This document shows positions 1-8,632 of a stretch of DNA of 64,000 bases, piece by piece. Position 1 is the first letter of the stretch; each line of letters begins with the position of its first letter. Location: assembly GCA_018648805.1 (NCBI GenBank), contig JABGQM010000022.1, positions 1 to 64,000 of the forward strand. Direction: 5' to 3'. The DNA comes from Verrucomicrobiota bacterium (GTDB lineage: Bacteria; Verrucomicrobiota; Kiritimatiellia; UBA8416; JABMPJ01). The notes beneath the pieces are model-generated. The model ran no database searches. It saw nothing but the letters and a program-made list of their open reading frames with translations, and was not told where the DNA came from. The translations under genes and the position numbers were made by a program.

Positions 1-351
1 ATAGCGGGCGGGCGCATTGCAGTGCTGACAGTGACATTTTTCGGGGGGAGCTTGAGATCCGGCTTGGCGGCGAACGGTGGCGATTCGCTTTCCCGTTTTG
101 AGTTCATGTTCGCTCTGAAGCTGCCGCCAATCAGGGACGTCAACTTGAGGCCGGGGAGACTGAACAAGCGGCAGAGTCGGGTCCACTCGGAACTGACGGT
201 AATGAGGAGGGCGATCCTGGGGTGGCTTGAGCGGCATGTCTTTTCGTGAGCCGGCTAAGACCTCAAGAAGAACCGGCACGGCTGAGGCGAGATCGTTGTA
301 TGTAAGCTTGCTGCAAAACCAGCGAACGAGTTTTAAGAGATCATTTTTCAT
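1..351 (-). CDS. Transposase-like protein, N-terminal part (cut by window edge)
   Basis: Reading leftward from an ATG at 351 there is an open frame of 117 codons that runs off the window. The ATG is preceded by GGAGGA about six bases upstream. The product starts MKNDLLKLVRWF and, near the edge, has a short zinc-finger-like CHCQHCNAPARY segment. From memory, a Cys-rich segment followed by a similar NAP-x-Y stretch occurs near the N-terminus of several IS transposases. I see no catalytic residues because the rest lies outside the window. It may be an intact insertion sequence or a remnant next to the metal-resistance island. Family assignment is uncertain; the reading frame and ribosome site are directly visible. 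Confidence 0.5.
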   Translation of the reverse strand, partial: MKNDLLKLVRWFCSKLTYNDLASAVPVLLEVLAGSRKDMPLKPPQDRPPHYRQFRVDPTLPLVQSPRPQVDVPDWRQLQSEHELKTGKRIATVRRQAGSQAPPEKCHCQHCNAPARY

Positions 352-654
352 GTAGGGTCCTCCTTGTGTTGCGTGTAGAGACAAAGTGCGGGGAGTGATC
401 CTACTCTAATCAATCAGGGTTCAGATGGAAGCCGATACAGGAGAGCTGCTTCGCAGTTCCGGCACAAGCGCGTTCGGGTGAGTACACCCAAACACGCTTG
501 CACCGGCTTAGATAGGCTCTTCCTTTTGGAAAGAATAGGGAAAGAAAATGGGGGAGAACGACACTATCGTCGTAACTCCCTGAAGAACAGGGCATTGTGG
601 GTGTCAGAGGTCGTCAGCTTTTGACAGAACCGTCTAAGCATAAGGGAGTAATGT
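352..654. other. Intergenic region, no gene recognised
   Basis: This stretch separates the leftward transposase-like gene from the rightward zinc-ribbon gene. It must hold both promoters. A TTGACA hexamer is present at 621-626 but has no well-spaced -10 box before the next gene, so I do not call a promoter. An AAGGGAG ribosome site at 642-648 serves the gene starting at 655. A leftward reading frame at 410-595 has no family features and I treat it as chance. Confidence 0.5.
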
Positions 655-1257
655 ATGGGCTTCAAACGGTGTCCGGGAAGTTCCGCATTTGCACAGCCTC
701 GTATTGAGATTGTGAAATGCCCCAGCTGTGGCGGGGATGCGGAGGTGTGGAGTGATGAGCCGACCGGCACCTGCCTCGGCTGTGGATGCAGTGTGACGCG
801 CACCACCACGCAGTCGTGCCTCGACTGGTGCAAATATTCCCGCGAATGTCTGGGTGACGAGAAATACAAACAGTACCAGACGCTCAAGGCCTCGATGCGC
901 AAACAAGCCCTCGTCGCCGCCGCGACAGATCGTTTCAGCTGGGGCAAGCGTCAGCAGAACGAGGCGTGGGAAGCTCTCGAGCGTGCAGAGCAACTGCTGC
1001 AGACCCAGGACGATGCCGATCCGAACGTGGTTCTGGCCACTGTGATGATTCGCCTGGGATGTGACGGCACTCCGTCCGGATCATCCATCAAAGCCGTTCA
1101 TGCCGTGGCTCGGGAGCTGTTGGAGTCGCTGGATTATCCCAGCGGTTTTGTAGAGAAAGTCTGCAAACTTGTAGCCCCAGACAGTTCCGATCCCGATCCT
1201 GATGCCGCCACGGTTCAGGCGGCGATGCTTCGCCCATCCGAGAATGAGGGCGACTGA
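655..1257 (+). CDS. Zinc-ribbon protein with degenerate HD-like C-terminal region
   Basis: This 200-residue cytosolic protein starts MGFKRCPGSS and carries two CxxC knuckles (CPSCGG near residue 22 and CLGCGC near 40), then a Cys-rich QSCLDWCKYSRECLG stretch. From memory, this N-terminus matches a family annotated as zinc-ribbon or HD-domain phosphohydrolases in deltaproteobacteria and related groups. In those relatives the second half carries a metal-binding HD/HDIG motif. Here the corresponding part reads VVLATVMIRLGCDG and has no HD pair, so hydrolase activity looks lost. An AAGGGAG ribosome site lies six bases upstream. It stands alone, ahead of the copper regulator. Function is unknown; a metal or nucleic-acid sensing role is only a guess. 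Confidence 0.6.
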   Translation: MGFKRCPGSSAFAQPRIEIVKCPSCGGDAEVWSDEPTGTCLGCGCSVTRTTTQSCLDWCKYSRECLGDEKYKQYQTLKASMRKQALVAAATDRFSWGKRQQNEAWEALERAEQLLQTQDDADPNVVLATVMIRLGCDGTPSGSSIKAVHAVARELLESLDYPSGFVEKVCKLVAPDSSDPDPDAATVQAAMLRPSENEGD

Positions 1258-1400
1258 AACATCCCTCTCTATGCAGCAGATCGCAGATGCGGCCTGCACG
1301 ATGGGTGTGACCTTCTCCCGACAGGATCAACGGGATGGGGAGGCGCGGGCAGCAGGGGGCTGCATGCAGGATGCGGATCGCGCAGCTTCACTTGGGGTCC

Positions 1401-1491
1401 TGTAGCCCGCGCTCGCCGAGCGCGAGGCAGATTGCTAGAAGGCAATATTTCACCTGCAGAGCGGCCTCGCTCTCGGCGAGAGCGGGCTACA
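1401..1491. repeat. Palindromic REP/MITE-like element
   Basis: The left arm TGTAGCCCGCGCTCGCCGAG and the right arm, ending CGAGAGCGGGCTACA, form a long imperfect inverted repeat around a central AT-richer segment. The element fills much of the gap between the zinc-ribbon gene and csoR. It has no coding content and could form a hairpin in either direction, so it may also act as a transcription end. Terminal TGTAGCCCGC/GCGGGCTACA symmetry is the main evidence. A different palindromic family is seen at 11032-11116. Confidence 0.6.
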
Positions 1492-1586
1492 GGGAGCGAG
1501 AGGCGAACATAGCTCAAATGCCCGACCTACAGAGCGCTGTTGAGACGTAACGGGCATACATCGTCGCGAATCCGACCTCCGATCTC

Positions 1587-1627
1587 TTGTTTCAAATAAT
1601 CCTGTACCCTATACCCCTATATGGTAT
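1587..1627 (+). promoter_or_regulatory. csoR promoter with overlapping CsoR-type operator
   Basis: A -35-like TTGTTT (1587-1592) is followed after 17 bases by a -10-like TATACC (1610-1615). An interrupted palindrome ATACC-N7-GGTAT (1611-1627) lies over the -10 box. Its shape, a C-run and G-run flanked by TA-rich ends, resembles copper-responsive CsoR operators. Position 26 bases before the csoR start fits repression of its own operon by apo-CsoR with release on Cu(I) binding. The promoter hexamers are weak matches; the palindrome is the stronger observation. Confidence 0.55.
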
Positions 1628-1652
1628 ATTACTTGCTTTGGAAAGGGGTGCT

Positions 1653-1943
1653 ATGAAAGACAAACAGAAGCATACGACAACACACGAAGAGAATCTGGCG
1701 CGGTTGGCCCGCATCGAGGGACAGGTGCGCGGCATAAAGCGCATGGTGGAGGAGGGCGAATACTGCATTGATATCATCACGCAGGTTCAGGCAACGCAGT
1801 CGGCGCTTGCCGCTGTAGGACGCAAAATCCTCGAAAAACACCTCGATATGTGCGTGGCGGGCGCGCTTGAGAGCAAATCGAAGCCAGACATGGATCAGAA
1901 GATCCGTGAGTTGATGAAGGTCATGAAGCGGATGTGCAAGTGA
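1653..1943 (+). CDS. csoR: Copper-sensing CsoR-family repressor
   Basis: This 96-residue all-helical DNA-binding protein of the CsoR/RcnR family (DUF156) has the family helix IEGQVRGIKRMVEEG. The Cu(I) ligand set Cys38, His63 and Cys67 is intact, with the H-x3-C spacing of copper CsoRs. That argues for copper rather than nickel or formaldehyde sensing. I place the start at the ATG after GAAAGGGG, not at the longer upstream frame, because the first helix begins soon after it and the operator would otherwise be inside the gene. The gene lies 10 bases before the outer-membrane component of the exporter, so it most likely represses the whole csoR-cusCBA operon. It should bind the palindrome just upstream. 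Confidence 0.92.
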   Translation: MKDKQKHTTTHEENLARLARIEGQVRGIKRMVEEGEYCIDIITQVQATQSALAAVGRKILEKHLDMCVAGALESKSKPDMDQKIRELMKVMKRMCK

Positions 1944-1953
1944 GGGATGGCTC

Positions 1954-3369
1954 ATGAACAGAACCCTTTCATATAGTGTCCTGTCCGTCTGGCTTGTGGG
2001 CGCATCTGTCTCGTTTGGGGCAGGGGAGACGCGACAGACTGAGACAGATTCGAGAGACACAGCGACCTCGTCGGTCGCTGATCTGAAAGAAAATGCGGCC
2101 ATTGAGGATTATCTCAGATACGCCGCACTCAACAATCCTGGTTTGAAGGCCGCATTCCACAGATGGAAAGCCGCGTTGGAGCGCATCCCTCAGGCGAGGT
2201 CGCTGCCGGACCCCCGATTCAACTACACCTACTTCATAGAGGAGGTCGAAACACGCGTCGGCCCCCAGAAACAGAAGTTCGGGCTCTCCCAGGCTTTTCC
2301 GTGGTTCGGCACGTTGGGTCTGCGCGAGGACGCGGCGACCGAAGCGGCCGCCGCGACGGGGGCGCAGTATGCGAAGGCCAGACTGCGCCTCTTTCAGCGC
2401 GTGAAGTCGGCGTACCACGAGCAGTGGTATCTCGGGCGCGCCATTGAGGTGACGCGTGAGCATATGCGTCTGGTCAAGAATATGGAAGGTGTGGCCCGCA
2501 CCCGCTTCAAGACCGGGGCCGCCCCGCACAGCGCGGTGATCCAGGCCCAGGTGGAGCTCGGAAAGCTGGATGACCGCCTGCGGGCACTTGAAGCCATGCG
2601 GAGGCCGATCGCGGCCGGCTTGAATGCCGCCTTGAATCGTCCCTCGGAGCAGCCATTGCCGGTCCCCACATCCGTCCCTGCCGTGGAGGTGTCGTTCACT
2701 GACGCGCAGGCGATGGAATGGCTGGCCGAACACAGCCCGGATCTTCAGCGCCTCGATCACCTGCTCGGGCAGGCCGAGGCGAGTGTGGGGCTGGCTGAGC
2801 GGAGCACCTATCCGGATATCAGGCTGGGTGTGGACTATGTGGACACGGACGACGCACTGAACGCGGGCGTGGTCGACAGCGGGAAGGATTCGGTGATGGC
2901 GACGGTCTCGGTCAGTCTGCCGCTGTGGTATGGCAAACATCGCGCCGCGGGACGCGAGGCGCGTCTGCACAAGGCCTCGGTTGCGTCCGAGCGGGCCGAC
3001 GCTGAGAACCGTCTTGAAGCCGCGCTCACGATGGCCCTATACCACTTCAGAGATGCCGAACGCAAGATGGACCTGTATGGCAACACGCTGGTGCAGCAGG
3101 CAGAGCAGTCGGTCAAGGTGGCGCGCCAGGGATTCGAATCCGGTGAAACAAGCTTTGTCGCTCTCATCGATGCGCAGCGTCTACTCTTGGAGTTTCAGCT
3201 CGCGCATCAGCGTGCCCAAGCGGACCAAGGGCAGCGTTTGGCTGAGATCGAGGTGTTGGTCGGCAGGGCGGTCGGAGGCCGGAGGTCGGCGGCCGGAAGT
3301 CGGAAGCCCCCCCTTCGCTCTTCGAGCTACGGGGGGCAGGCGGAAGTCGCAGAGGGGGAGGAGAAATGA
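1954..3369 (+). CDS. CusC/TolC-family outer-membrane efflux protein
   Basis: This is the outer-membrane channel of a tripartite heavy-metal exporter, about 470 residues, as usual for the OEP family. A signal peptide covers roughly residues 1-22 (SVLSVWLVGASVSFGAG). Two repeated OEP halves follow, with typical helical segments such as YLRYAALNNPGLKAAFHRW and the late FVALIDAQRLLLEFQ. The last 35 or so residues (from GGRRSAAGSR) look unlike an OEP tail and are encoded by an intergenic-type repeat, so the native C-terminus has probably been extended by it. The stop overlaps the next start as ATGA, implying translational coupling with the adaptor gene. It is the first structural gene after csoR. 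Confidence 0.9.
   Translation: MNRTLSYSVLSVWLVGASVSFGAGETRQTETDSRDTATSSVADLKENAAIEDYLRYAALNNPGLKAAFHRWKAALERIPQARSLPDPRFNYTYFIEEVETRVGPQKQKFGLSQAFPWFGTLGLREDAATEAAAATGAQYAKARLRLFQRVKSAYHEQWYLGRAIEVTREHMRLVKNMEGVARTRFKTGAAPHSAVIQAQVELGKLDDRLRALEAMRRPIAAGLNAALNRPSEQPLPVPTSVPAVEVSFTDAQAMEWLAEHSPDLQRLDHLLGQAEASVGLAERSTYPDIRLGVDYVDTDDALNAGVVDSGKDSVMATVSVSLPLWYGKHRAAGREARLHKASVASERADAENRLEAALTMALYHFRDAERKMDLYGNTLVQQAEQSVKVARQGFESGETSFVALIDAQRLLLEFQLAHQRAQADQGQRLAEIEVLVGRAVGGRRSAAGSRKPPLRSSSYGGQAEVAEGEEK
3270..3360 (+). repeat. GTCGGAGG-type repeat and hairpin inside coding sequence
   Basis: Short units of the form GGTCGGAGGCCGGA and GGAAGTCGGAAG are followed by a hairpin-forming CCCCCCCTTCGCTC...GAGCTACGGGGGG block. 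The element lies in frame at the 3' end of the outer-membrane protein gene. The same unit type occurs in the adaptor gene at 4801-4904. Confidence 0.65.
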
Positions 3370-5075
3370 ACGTGATACCGAAACCAATTCTTATCAAGGG
3401 GGCTGTTGGCATTGCCCTGCTTCTCGTAGCGTTCCTGGGTGGGTTCATGTCGCGTGGCAGCGGAGATAGGGGGCATGAAACGCACGGGGCTTCGGCCGAG
3501 ACCCCGGAGTCCGAGGTGTGGACCTGCTCGATGCATCCCCAGTTTAAGCTGCCCGGTCCGGGGAAGTGCCCCATATGCTTCATGGACCTGATTCCGCTGG
3601 TCGTGGACGCGGATGACGATGCCGGCCCGCGCGAGCTGACTGTGAGCGAGAACGCGGCGCTGTTGATGGAGATCGAGACGGCTCCGGTGGAGCGGCGTTT
3701 CGTCGAAACCGAGGTGCGCATGGTGGGCAAAGTGACGGTGGACGAAACACGCCTGTCGCACATCACCGCCTGGGTGCCGGGTCGCTTGGAACGCCTGTTT
3801 GTCGACTACACGGGTATATCGGTCACGGAGGGCGATCACATGGTCGTACTCTACAGTCCGGAGCTGCTCAGTGCGCAAGAAGAGCTCCTGCAGGCGATCC
3901 AGGCGGCGGAGGCACTCAAGCGCAGCGATGTCGATGTGGTACGGGCGTCGGCTGACGCGACGGTCGAGGCCGCACGTGAGAAGCTGCGCCTGTGGGGGCT
4001 GACAGGCGAGCAGATCGAGGCCGTCGAGAAGCGAGGCAAGGCGGAAGACCGTGTCACGATCTATGCGCCGACCGGTGGTGTTGTCGTGGGGATGGATGCT
4101 CGAGAGGGGATGTACGTTAAGACCGGCACGCGGATCTACACGATAGCCGACCTGTCGCAGGTGTGGGTCAACCTGGAGGCGTACGAATCGGATCTGGCCT
4201 GGTTGCGCTATGGACAGGCGGTTGTGTTCACAGCGGAGGCGTATCCGGGCGAAACGTTTAAGGGGCAGATTACATTCATTCATCCGGTGCTCGATGAAAC
4301 TACGCGAACGGTCAAGGTCCGCGTCAACGTGTCCAACGAGGACGGACGACTGAAGCCCGGCATGTTCGTGCGTGCCGCGGCAAGCGCGAAGGTGGCAACA
4401 AGCGGACGCGTGATGGATGCCTCGCTGGCCGGCAAGTGGATCAGTCCCATGCATCCGGAGGTCATCAAGGACGGACCGGGTGCCTGCGACGTCTGCGGCA
4501 TGGACCTGGTGCCCGCCGAAAGCCTGGGCTTTGTGGGCGCAGAGCCAACAGAGGAAGACAAGCCCCTCGTGATTCCTGCGACAGCCCCGCTGCTCACGGG
4601 GACGCGGGCCGTCGTGTACGTGGCGTTGCCCGACCGGGAGAAGCCCACCTTCGAGGGCCGTGAGATCGTGCTCGGACCACGCGCAGGCGATGACTACATG
4701 GTGAAGGAAGGCCTTGCAGAGGGTGAACGAGTCGTGACGCGCGGTGCGTTCAAGATCGATGCCGAACTTCAGATCCGTGCCAAGCCCAGTATGATGTCGC
4801 CGGAGGTCGGAGGCCGGGGATCGGAAGTCGGAAGTCAGAAGTCGGAAGTCGGAGGGCCGGGGCCAGAGATCGGAGGTCAGAGATCGGAAGTCGGAGGGCC
4901 GCAGACGAATTGCCCCGTCATGGGGGGTGCAATAAACAAGGATGTCTATGCGGACCACGAGGGACAGCGGGTGTACTTCTGCTGTGCCGGATGCGATGGC
5001 CGATTCCGAGAGGATCCGGAGAAGTACTTGGCGATAATGCGGGCCAAGGGCGTTGAGCCCGAGGTGTTGAAGTGA
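3366..5075 (+). CDS. cusB: CusB-like periplasmic adaptor with two heavy-metal-binding domains and a YHS domain
   Basis: This membrane-fusion protein links the CusA pump to the outer-membrane channel. In order it has an N-terminal membrane anchor (about residues 9-28), a first heavy-metal-binding domain (WTCSMHPQF...CPICFMDL, about 55-80), and barrel-sandwich and beta-barrel adaptor domains. A second copy (ISPMHPEVI...CDVCGMDL) starts near residue 357. A low-complexity repeat linker (about 478-512) and a C-terminal YHS-type domain (CPVMGG...FCCAGC) follow. Typical CusB proteins are about 400 residues, so the extra length is the added metal domains. It overlaps both neighbours by four bases. 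The Cys/His/Met clusters suggest periplasmic Cu(I)/Ag(I) capture. Confidence 0.9.
   Translation: MNVIPKPILIKGAVGIALLLVAFLGGFMSRGSGDRGHETHGASAETPESEVWTCSMHPQFKLPGPGKCPICFMDLIPLVVDADDDAGPRELTVSENAALLMEIETAPVERRFVETEVRMVGKVTVDETRLSHITAWVPGRLERLFVDYTGISVTEGDHMVVLYSPELLSAQEELLQAIQAAEALKRSDVDVVRASADATVEAAREKLRLWGLTGEQIEAVEKRGKAEDRVTIYAPTGGVVVGMDAREGMYVKTGTRIYTIADLSQVWVNLEAYESDLAWLRYGQAVVFTAEAYPGETFKGQITFIHPVLDETTRTVKVRVNVSNEDGRLKPGMFVRAAASAKVATSGRVMDASLAGKWISPMHPEVIKDGPGACDVCGMDLVPAESLGFVGAEPTEEDKPLVIPATAPLLTGTRAVVYVALPDREKPTFEGREIVLGPRAGDDYMVKEGLAEGERVVTRGAFKIDAELQIRAKPSMMSPEVGGRGSEVGSQKSEVGGPGPEIGGQRSEVGGPQTNCPVMGGAINKDVYADHEGQRVYFCCAGCDGRFREDPEKYLAIMRAKGVEPEVLK
4801..4904 (+). repeat. In-frame degenerate tandem repeat (GGAAGTCGGA units)
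   Basis: About nine degenerate copies of a roughly 10-14-base unit (GGAGGTCGGA, GGAAGTCGGAA, AGAGATCGGAG) lie within the adaptor gene. They encode an EVGGRGSEVGSQKSEVGG-type linker. Frame is kept, so the repeat separates the adaptor core from the YHS domain without breaking the gene. It is the same family as the repeat in the tail of the preceding gene. Confidence 0.75.
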
Positions 5076-8000
5076 CACCCGAACAGCAATCTCCCATCGG
5101 TCGGCTGATCCGGTTCTCTCTCGAGAACAGGCTGCTGGTCACGCTCTTCATAGGAGCGATCATTCTGGCCGGTGTGCTCGTGGCGCCCTTCGAATGGAAG
5201 GTGGGCGGTCTGCAGCGTTACCCCGTGCCGGTGGACGCGATTCCCGATATTGGAGAAAACCAGCAGATCGTCTTCACGCAGTGGATGGGACGTTCCCCGC
5301 AGGATGTTGAAGATCAGATCAGCTATCCCCTGACCGTGTCACTGCTCGGCATCCCTGGCGTCAAAATCGTCCGCAGTTACTCGATGTTCGGGTTCTCCTC
5401 TATTTACATCATCTTCAAGGAGAACGTGGAGTTCTACTGGTCACGCACGCGCGTGTTGGAGAAGCTCAACAGCCTCCCGGCCGGGACGCTTCCGCCTATG
5501 GTGCAGCCGACCCTCGGTCCGGATGCAACCGCTCTGGGCCAGATCTACTGGTATACGCTCGAAGGTCGCGACCCGGATGGCAACCCGACCGGCGGGTGGG
5601 ACCAGGAAGAACTGCGTACGATTCAGGATTGGCATGCGCGTTACGCCCTGCTTTCAGCCGATGGCGTGGCCGAGGTGGGTTCGATCGGCGGGTACGTTAA
5701 GGAATACCAGGTCGATGTGGACCCGGACGCCATGCGGGCCTACGGCGTGACGCTTGACGAGGTATTTAATGCCGTGCGGGGCGCGAATGTCGATGTGGGC
5801 GCCAAGACCCTCGAACTCAACAGGGTTGAATACTTCATTCGCGGCGTGGGCTTTATCAAGGGGTTGGAGGACATACGGCAGAGCGTGGTCAAGGTGGCCG
5901 CCGACAACGTGCCGGTCTTAATCGACCATGTGGCCAACGTAACAATGGGACCGGCGAGTCGTCGCGGCGCACTGGACAAGGGCGGCGCCCCAGTGGTGGG
6001 TGGGGTTGTGGTGGCGCGCTATGGCGACAACCCGCTGGCGGTGATCAACAATGTGAAGGCCAAGATAGCGCAGACGGCGCAGGCTCTCCCGCGTAAGACG
6101 CTGGCCGATGGCACGCTGAGCCAGGTGACGGTGGTGCCGTTCTATGATCGTTCCGGACTCATTCACGAAACGCTCGGCACGTTGAATGCGGCCATTGGTC
6201 AACAGGTGCTCGTGACGATTCTCGTGGTGCTGGTCATGGTGTTGCACCTGCGCAGCGGACTGGTCATCAGTTCCATGCTGCCACTCACCGTTCTGCTTTG
6301 CTTTGTGGGGATGAAGCTCTTCAAGGTCCAGGCCAACATCGTGGCCCTTTCCGGTATCGCGATTGCCATCGGTACGATTGTCGATATGGGGATCGTGATC
6401 TGTGAGAACATTCTTAAACACCTCGCGCATGCCGATCCCTCGGAATCGAGGTTGGAGGTGGTGCACCGCGCGGCATCCGAAGTGGGTGGGGCTGTGCTCA
6501 CGGCCGTACTCACCACGGTCATCAGCTTCCTTCCCGTGTTCACCATGATCGGGGCCGAAGGCAAGCTCTTTAAACCCTTGGCTTTCACAAAGACCTTCGC
6601 ACTGGTTGCTTCGATTATCATCGCGCTAACCATTCTGCCGGTGCTGGCGCACACGTTCTTTGTGAAGCGGGAACGGCCGAAAGCGCAGGCGCTGTGGCTT
6701 CGCTACCTGCCGATTATCCTCACCTGCGCCGTTGTGGCCGTTTGTCTCGCGGCTTACTGGGCCCCGTTGGGAGGACAGGGAGGGCTGCTGAAGAACCTGC
6801 TTTTCGTTGTTATTCTCGTGGGCGGGTTGCTCGGGTTCTTCAGGCTGTTTCAGCATTTCTATGCGCGCATTCTCGGCTGGTGCCTTGATCACAAGGGACG
6901 TTTTCTGCTGATTCCCGCTTTCCTCCTGCTGTTCGGGCTGACCAGTTGGCTCGGGTTTGGCCAGGTGTTTGGTTGGTTGCCGGATGCCATCCAGAAGACC
7001 GCGCCTGTGCAGAAGGTGGCGCACTGGTTCCCCGGCTTCGGCAAGGAGTTCATGCCCAGCTTGGACGAGGGGTCGTTCCTCTGGATGCCCACCACGATGA
7101 CACATGCATCGATCGGTGAGGCGCTGGATGTGCTCCAGAAGCAGGACATGGCTTTTGAGGCCATTCCGGAGGTCGAATCCGTTGTGGGCAAACTGGGTCG
7201 CGCCGAGACGCCGCTGGATCCGGCCCCTATCTCAATGATTGAGACCGTCATCAACTACAAGCCGGAGTATGGAACGGATGACGATGGGAACAAGGTGCGC
7301 CAGTGGCGCGATCATATCCGCACGCCGAATGACATCTGGGATGAGATTGTCAAGGCGGGTCGACTGCCCGGGACGACCTCGGCCCCCAAGCTGCAACCGA
7401 TCGCCGCGCGCATCGTCATGCTCCAGAGCGGCATGCGTGCCCCCATGGGAATTAAGGTGACCGGGCCCGACCTGGATACAATCGAGCGCGTAGGGTTGCA
7501 GATCGAGCAGTTCTTGAAAGAGGTACCTTCGGTGGAACCGGCGGCGGTGATCGCTGACCGAATCGTTGGTAAACCCTACCTCGAGATTCATCCGGACCGC
7601 AACGCTCTGGCGCGGTATGGCATCCCCATCCGTAAGTTCCAGGATGTTGTGGAGATCGCGATCGGCGGGCGGCAGATCACGACCACGGTCGAGGGGCGCG
7701 AGCGTTTTCCGGTGCGTGTGCGTTACCAACGTGAGCGGCGCGACAGCATCGAGGCCATCGATAGGATTCTGGTGCCGGGCGCGGGTGGTCAGCAGATTCC
7801 GATTATGGAACTTGCGGAGATTCGGTATGTGCGCGGCCCCCAGACCATCAAGAGCGAGGACACGTTCCTGGTGGGATACGTGGTGTTCGATAAGAAGGAT
7901 GGCTATGCCGAGGTAGATGTGGTGGAGCAGTGTCAGGCCTACCTGCAGTCCAAGACCGACAGTGGCGAGCTGTCGCTGCCGCGCGGCGTTAGCTACCGCT

Positions 8001-8629
8001 TCACCGGCAGCTATGAGAACCAGGTGCGTGCCTCCAAGACCTTGGCGCTGGTGCTCCCCCTGGCCCTGGTCCTGATTTTCGTGATCATCTATTTCCACTT
8101 CAAGTCAATCGCAACCACGGCGCTTATCTTTACAGGCGTGTTTGTGGCCTGGTGCGGCGGGTTCATTCTGATGTGGTTCTACGCGCAGCCCTGGTTCCTG
8201 GACTTCAGCCTGTTCGGCGTGGCGATGCGGGATCTGTTCCAGATTCACACCATAAATCTCAGCGTGGCCGTGTGGGTCGGATTCCTGGCGCTGTTTGGGA
8301 TTGCGACGGATGACGGTGTGGTGATGGGGACCTATCTCACGCAGCTTACCCGTGAGCGCAAGCCTGCCACGCGCGAAGCGATTCGCGCGACCGTGCTTGA
8401 AGCCGGTGAGCGTCGCGTGCGGGCCTGCCTCATGACCACCGCCACGACCATCCTGGCCCTGCTGCCCGTGCTCACGTCGGTAGGGCGGGGGAGTGATGTC
8501 ATGGTGCCGATGGCCATCCCTTCCTTCGGCGGGATGCTGATCGAAGTCATCACCATGTTGGTTGTGCCGGTATTGTACTGCTGGCTACAGGAGATCAGAC
8601 TGGGGCGTCTGAGTCGGGAAGCGAGGTGA
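5072..8629 (+). CDS. cusA: CusA-like heavy-metal RND efflux pump
   Basis: This inner-membrane proton-driven pump of the HME-RND family has 1185 residues, longer than the usual 1040-1050. Extra hydrophobic sequence near residues 540-600 (YLPIILTCAVVAVCLAAYW and a following segment) accounts for much of the difference. The TM4 motif GTIVDMGIVICEN retains the Asp and Glu used for proton relay. By eye alignment with E. coli CusA, three Met positions of the periplasmic cleft are kept (LWMPTTM, APISMIET, RIVMLQSGM), which supports Cu(I)/Ag(I) as substrate. It starts at a GTG overlapping the preceding stop. Its 3' region is duplicated downstream at 10190. It completes the CusCBA complex under csoR. 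Confidence 0.92.
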   Translation: MTPEQQSPIGRLIRFSLENRLLVTLFIGAIILAGVLVAPFEWKVGGLQRYPVPVDAIPDIGENQQIVFTQWMGRSPQDVEDQISYPLTVSLLGIPGVKIVRSYSMFGFSSIYIIFKENVEFYWSRTRVLEKLNSLPAGTLPPMVQPTLGPDATALGQIYWYTLEGRDPDGNPTGGWDQEELRTIQDWHARYALLSADGVAEVGSIGGYVKEYQVDVDPDAMRAYGVTLDEVFNAVRGANVDVGAKTLELNRVEYFIRGVGFIKGLEDIRQSVVKVAADNVPVLIDHVANVTMGPASRRGALDKGGAPVVGGVVVARYGDNPLAVINNVKAKIAQTAQALPRKTLADGTLSQVTVVPFYDRSGLIHETLGTLNAAIGQQVLVTILVVLVMVLHLRSGLVISSMLPLTVLLCFVGMKLFKVQANIVALSGIAIAIGTIVDMGIVICENILKHLAHADPSESRLEVVHRAASEVGGAVLTAVLTTVISFLPVFTMIGAEGKLFKPLAFTKTFALVASIIIALTILPVLAHTFFVKRERPKAQALWLRYLPIILTCAVVAVCLAAYWAPLGGQGGLLKNLLFVVILVGGLLGFFRLFQHFYARILGWCLDHKGRFLLIPAFLLLFGLTSWLGFGQVFGWLPDAIQKTAPVQKVAHWFPGFGKEFMPSLDEGSFLWMPTTMTHASIGEALDVLQKQDMAFEAIPEVESVVGKLGRAETPLDPAPISMIETVINYKPEYGTDDDGNKVRQWRDHIRTPNDIWDEIVKAGRLPGTTSAPKLQPIAARIVMLQSGMRAPMGIKVTGPDLDTIERVGLQIEQFLKEVPSVEPAAVIADRIVGKPYLEIHPDRNALARYGIPIRKFQDVVEIAIGGRQITTTVEGRERFPVRVRYQRERRDSIEAIDRILVPGAGGQQIPIMELAEIRYVRGPQTIKSEDTFLVGYVVFDKKDGYAEVDVVEQCQAYLQSKTDSGELSLPRGVSYRFTGSYENQVRASKTLALVLPLALVLIFVIIYFHFKSIATTALIFTGVFVAWCGGFILMWFYAQPWFLDFSLFGVAMRDLFQIHTINLSVAVWVGFLALFGIATDDGVVMGTYLTQLTRERKPATREAIRATVLEAGERRVRACLMTTATTILALLPVLTSVGRGSDVMVPMAIPSFGGMLIEVITMLVVPVLYCWLQEIRLGRLSREAR
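8410..8604 (+). repeat. 195-bp direct repeat, copy in cusA
   Basis: These 195 bases inside the 3' end of cusA are repeated without a mismatch at 10190-10384. The flanking bases differ on both sides, so the repeat edges are sharp. The two copies lie 1780 bases apart and enclose the end of cusA plus the methyltransferase and CDF genes. Confidence 0.95.
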
Positions 8630-8632
8630 CGT

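Noticed and set aside
22..249. Rightward 75-codon frame at the left edge
   Set aside because: It is the antisense of the transposase-like gene, which has the better ribosome site and protein features.
621..650. Promoter from TTGACA at 621
   Set aside because: No -10 box lies at suitable spacing before the start codon of the next gene.
3120..3150. ATTCGAATCC, a tRNA T-loop-like string
   Set aside because: It lies inside the outer-membrane protein gene in a well-conserved part and has no cloverleaf around it.
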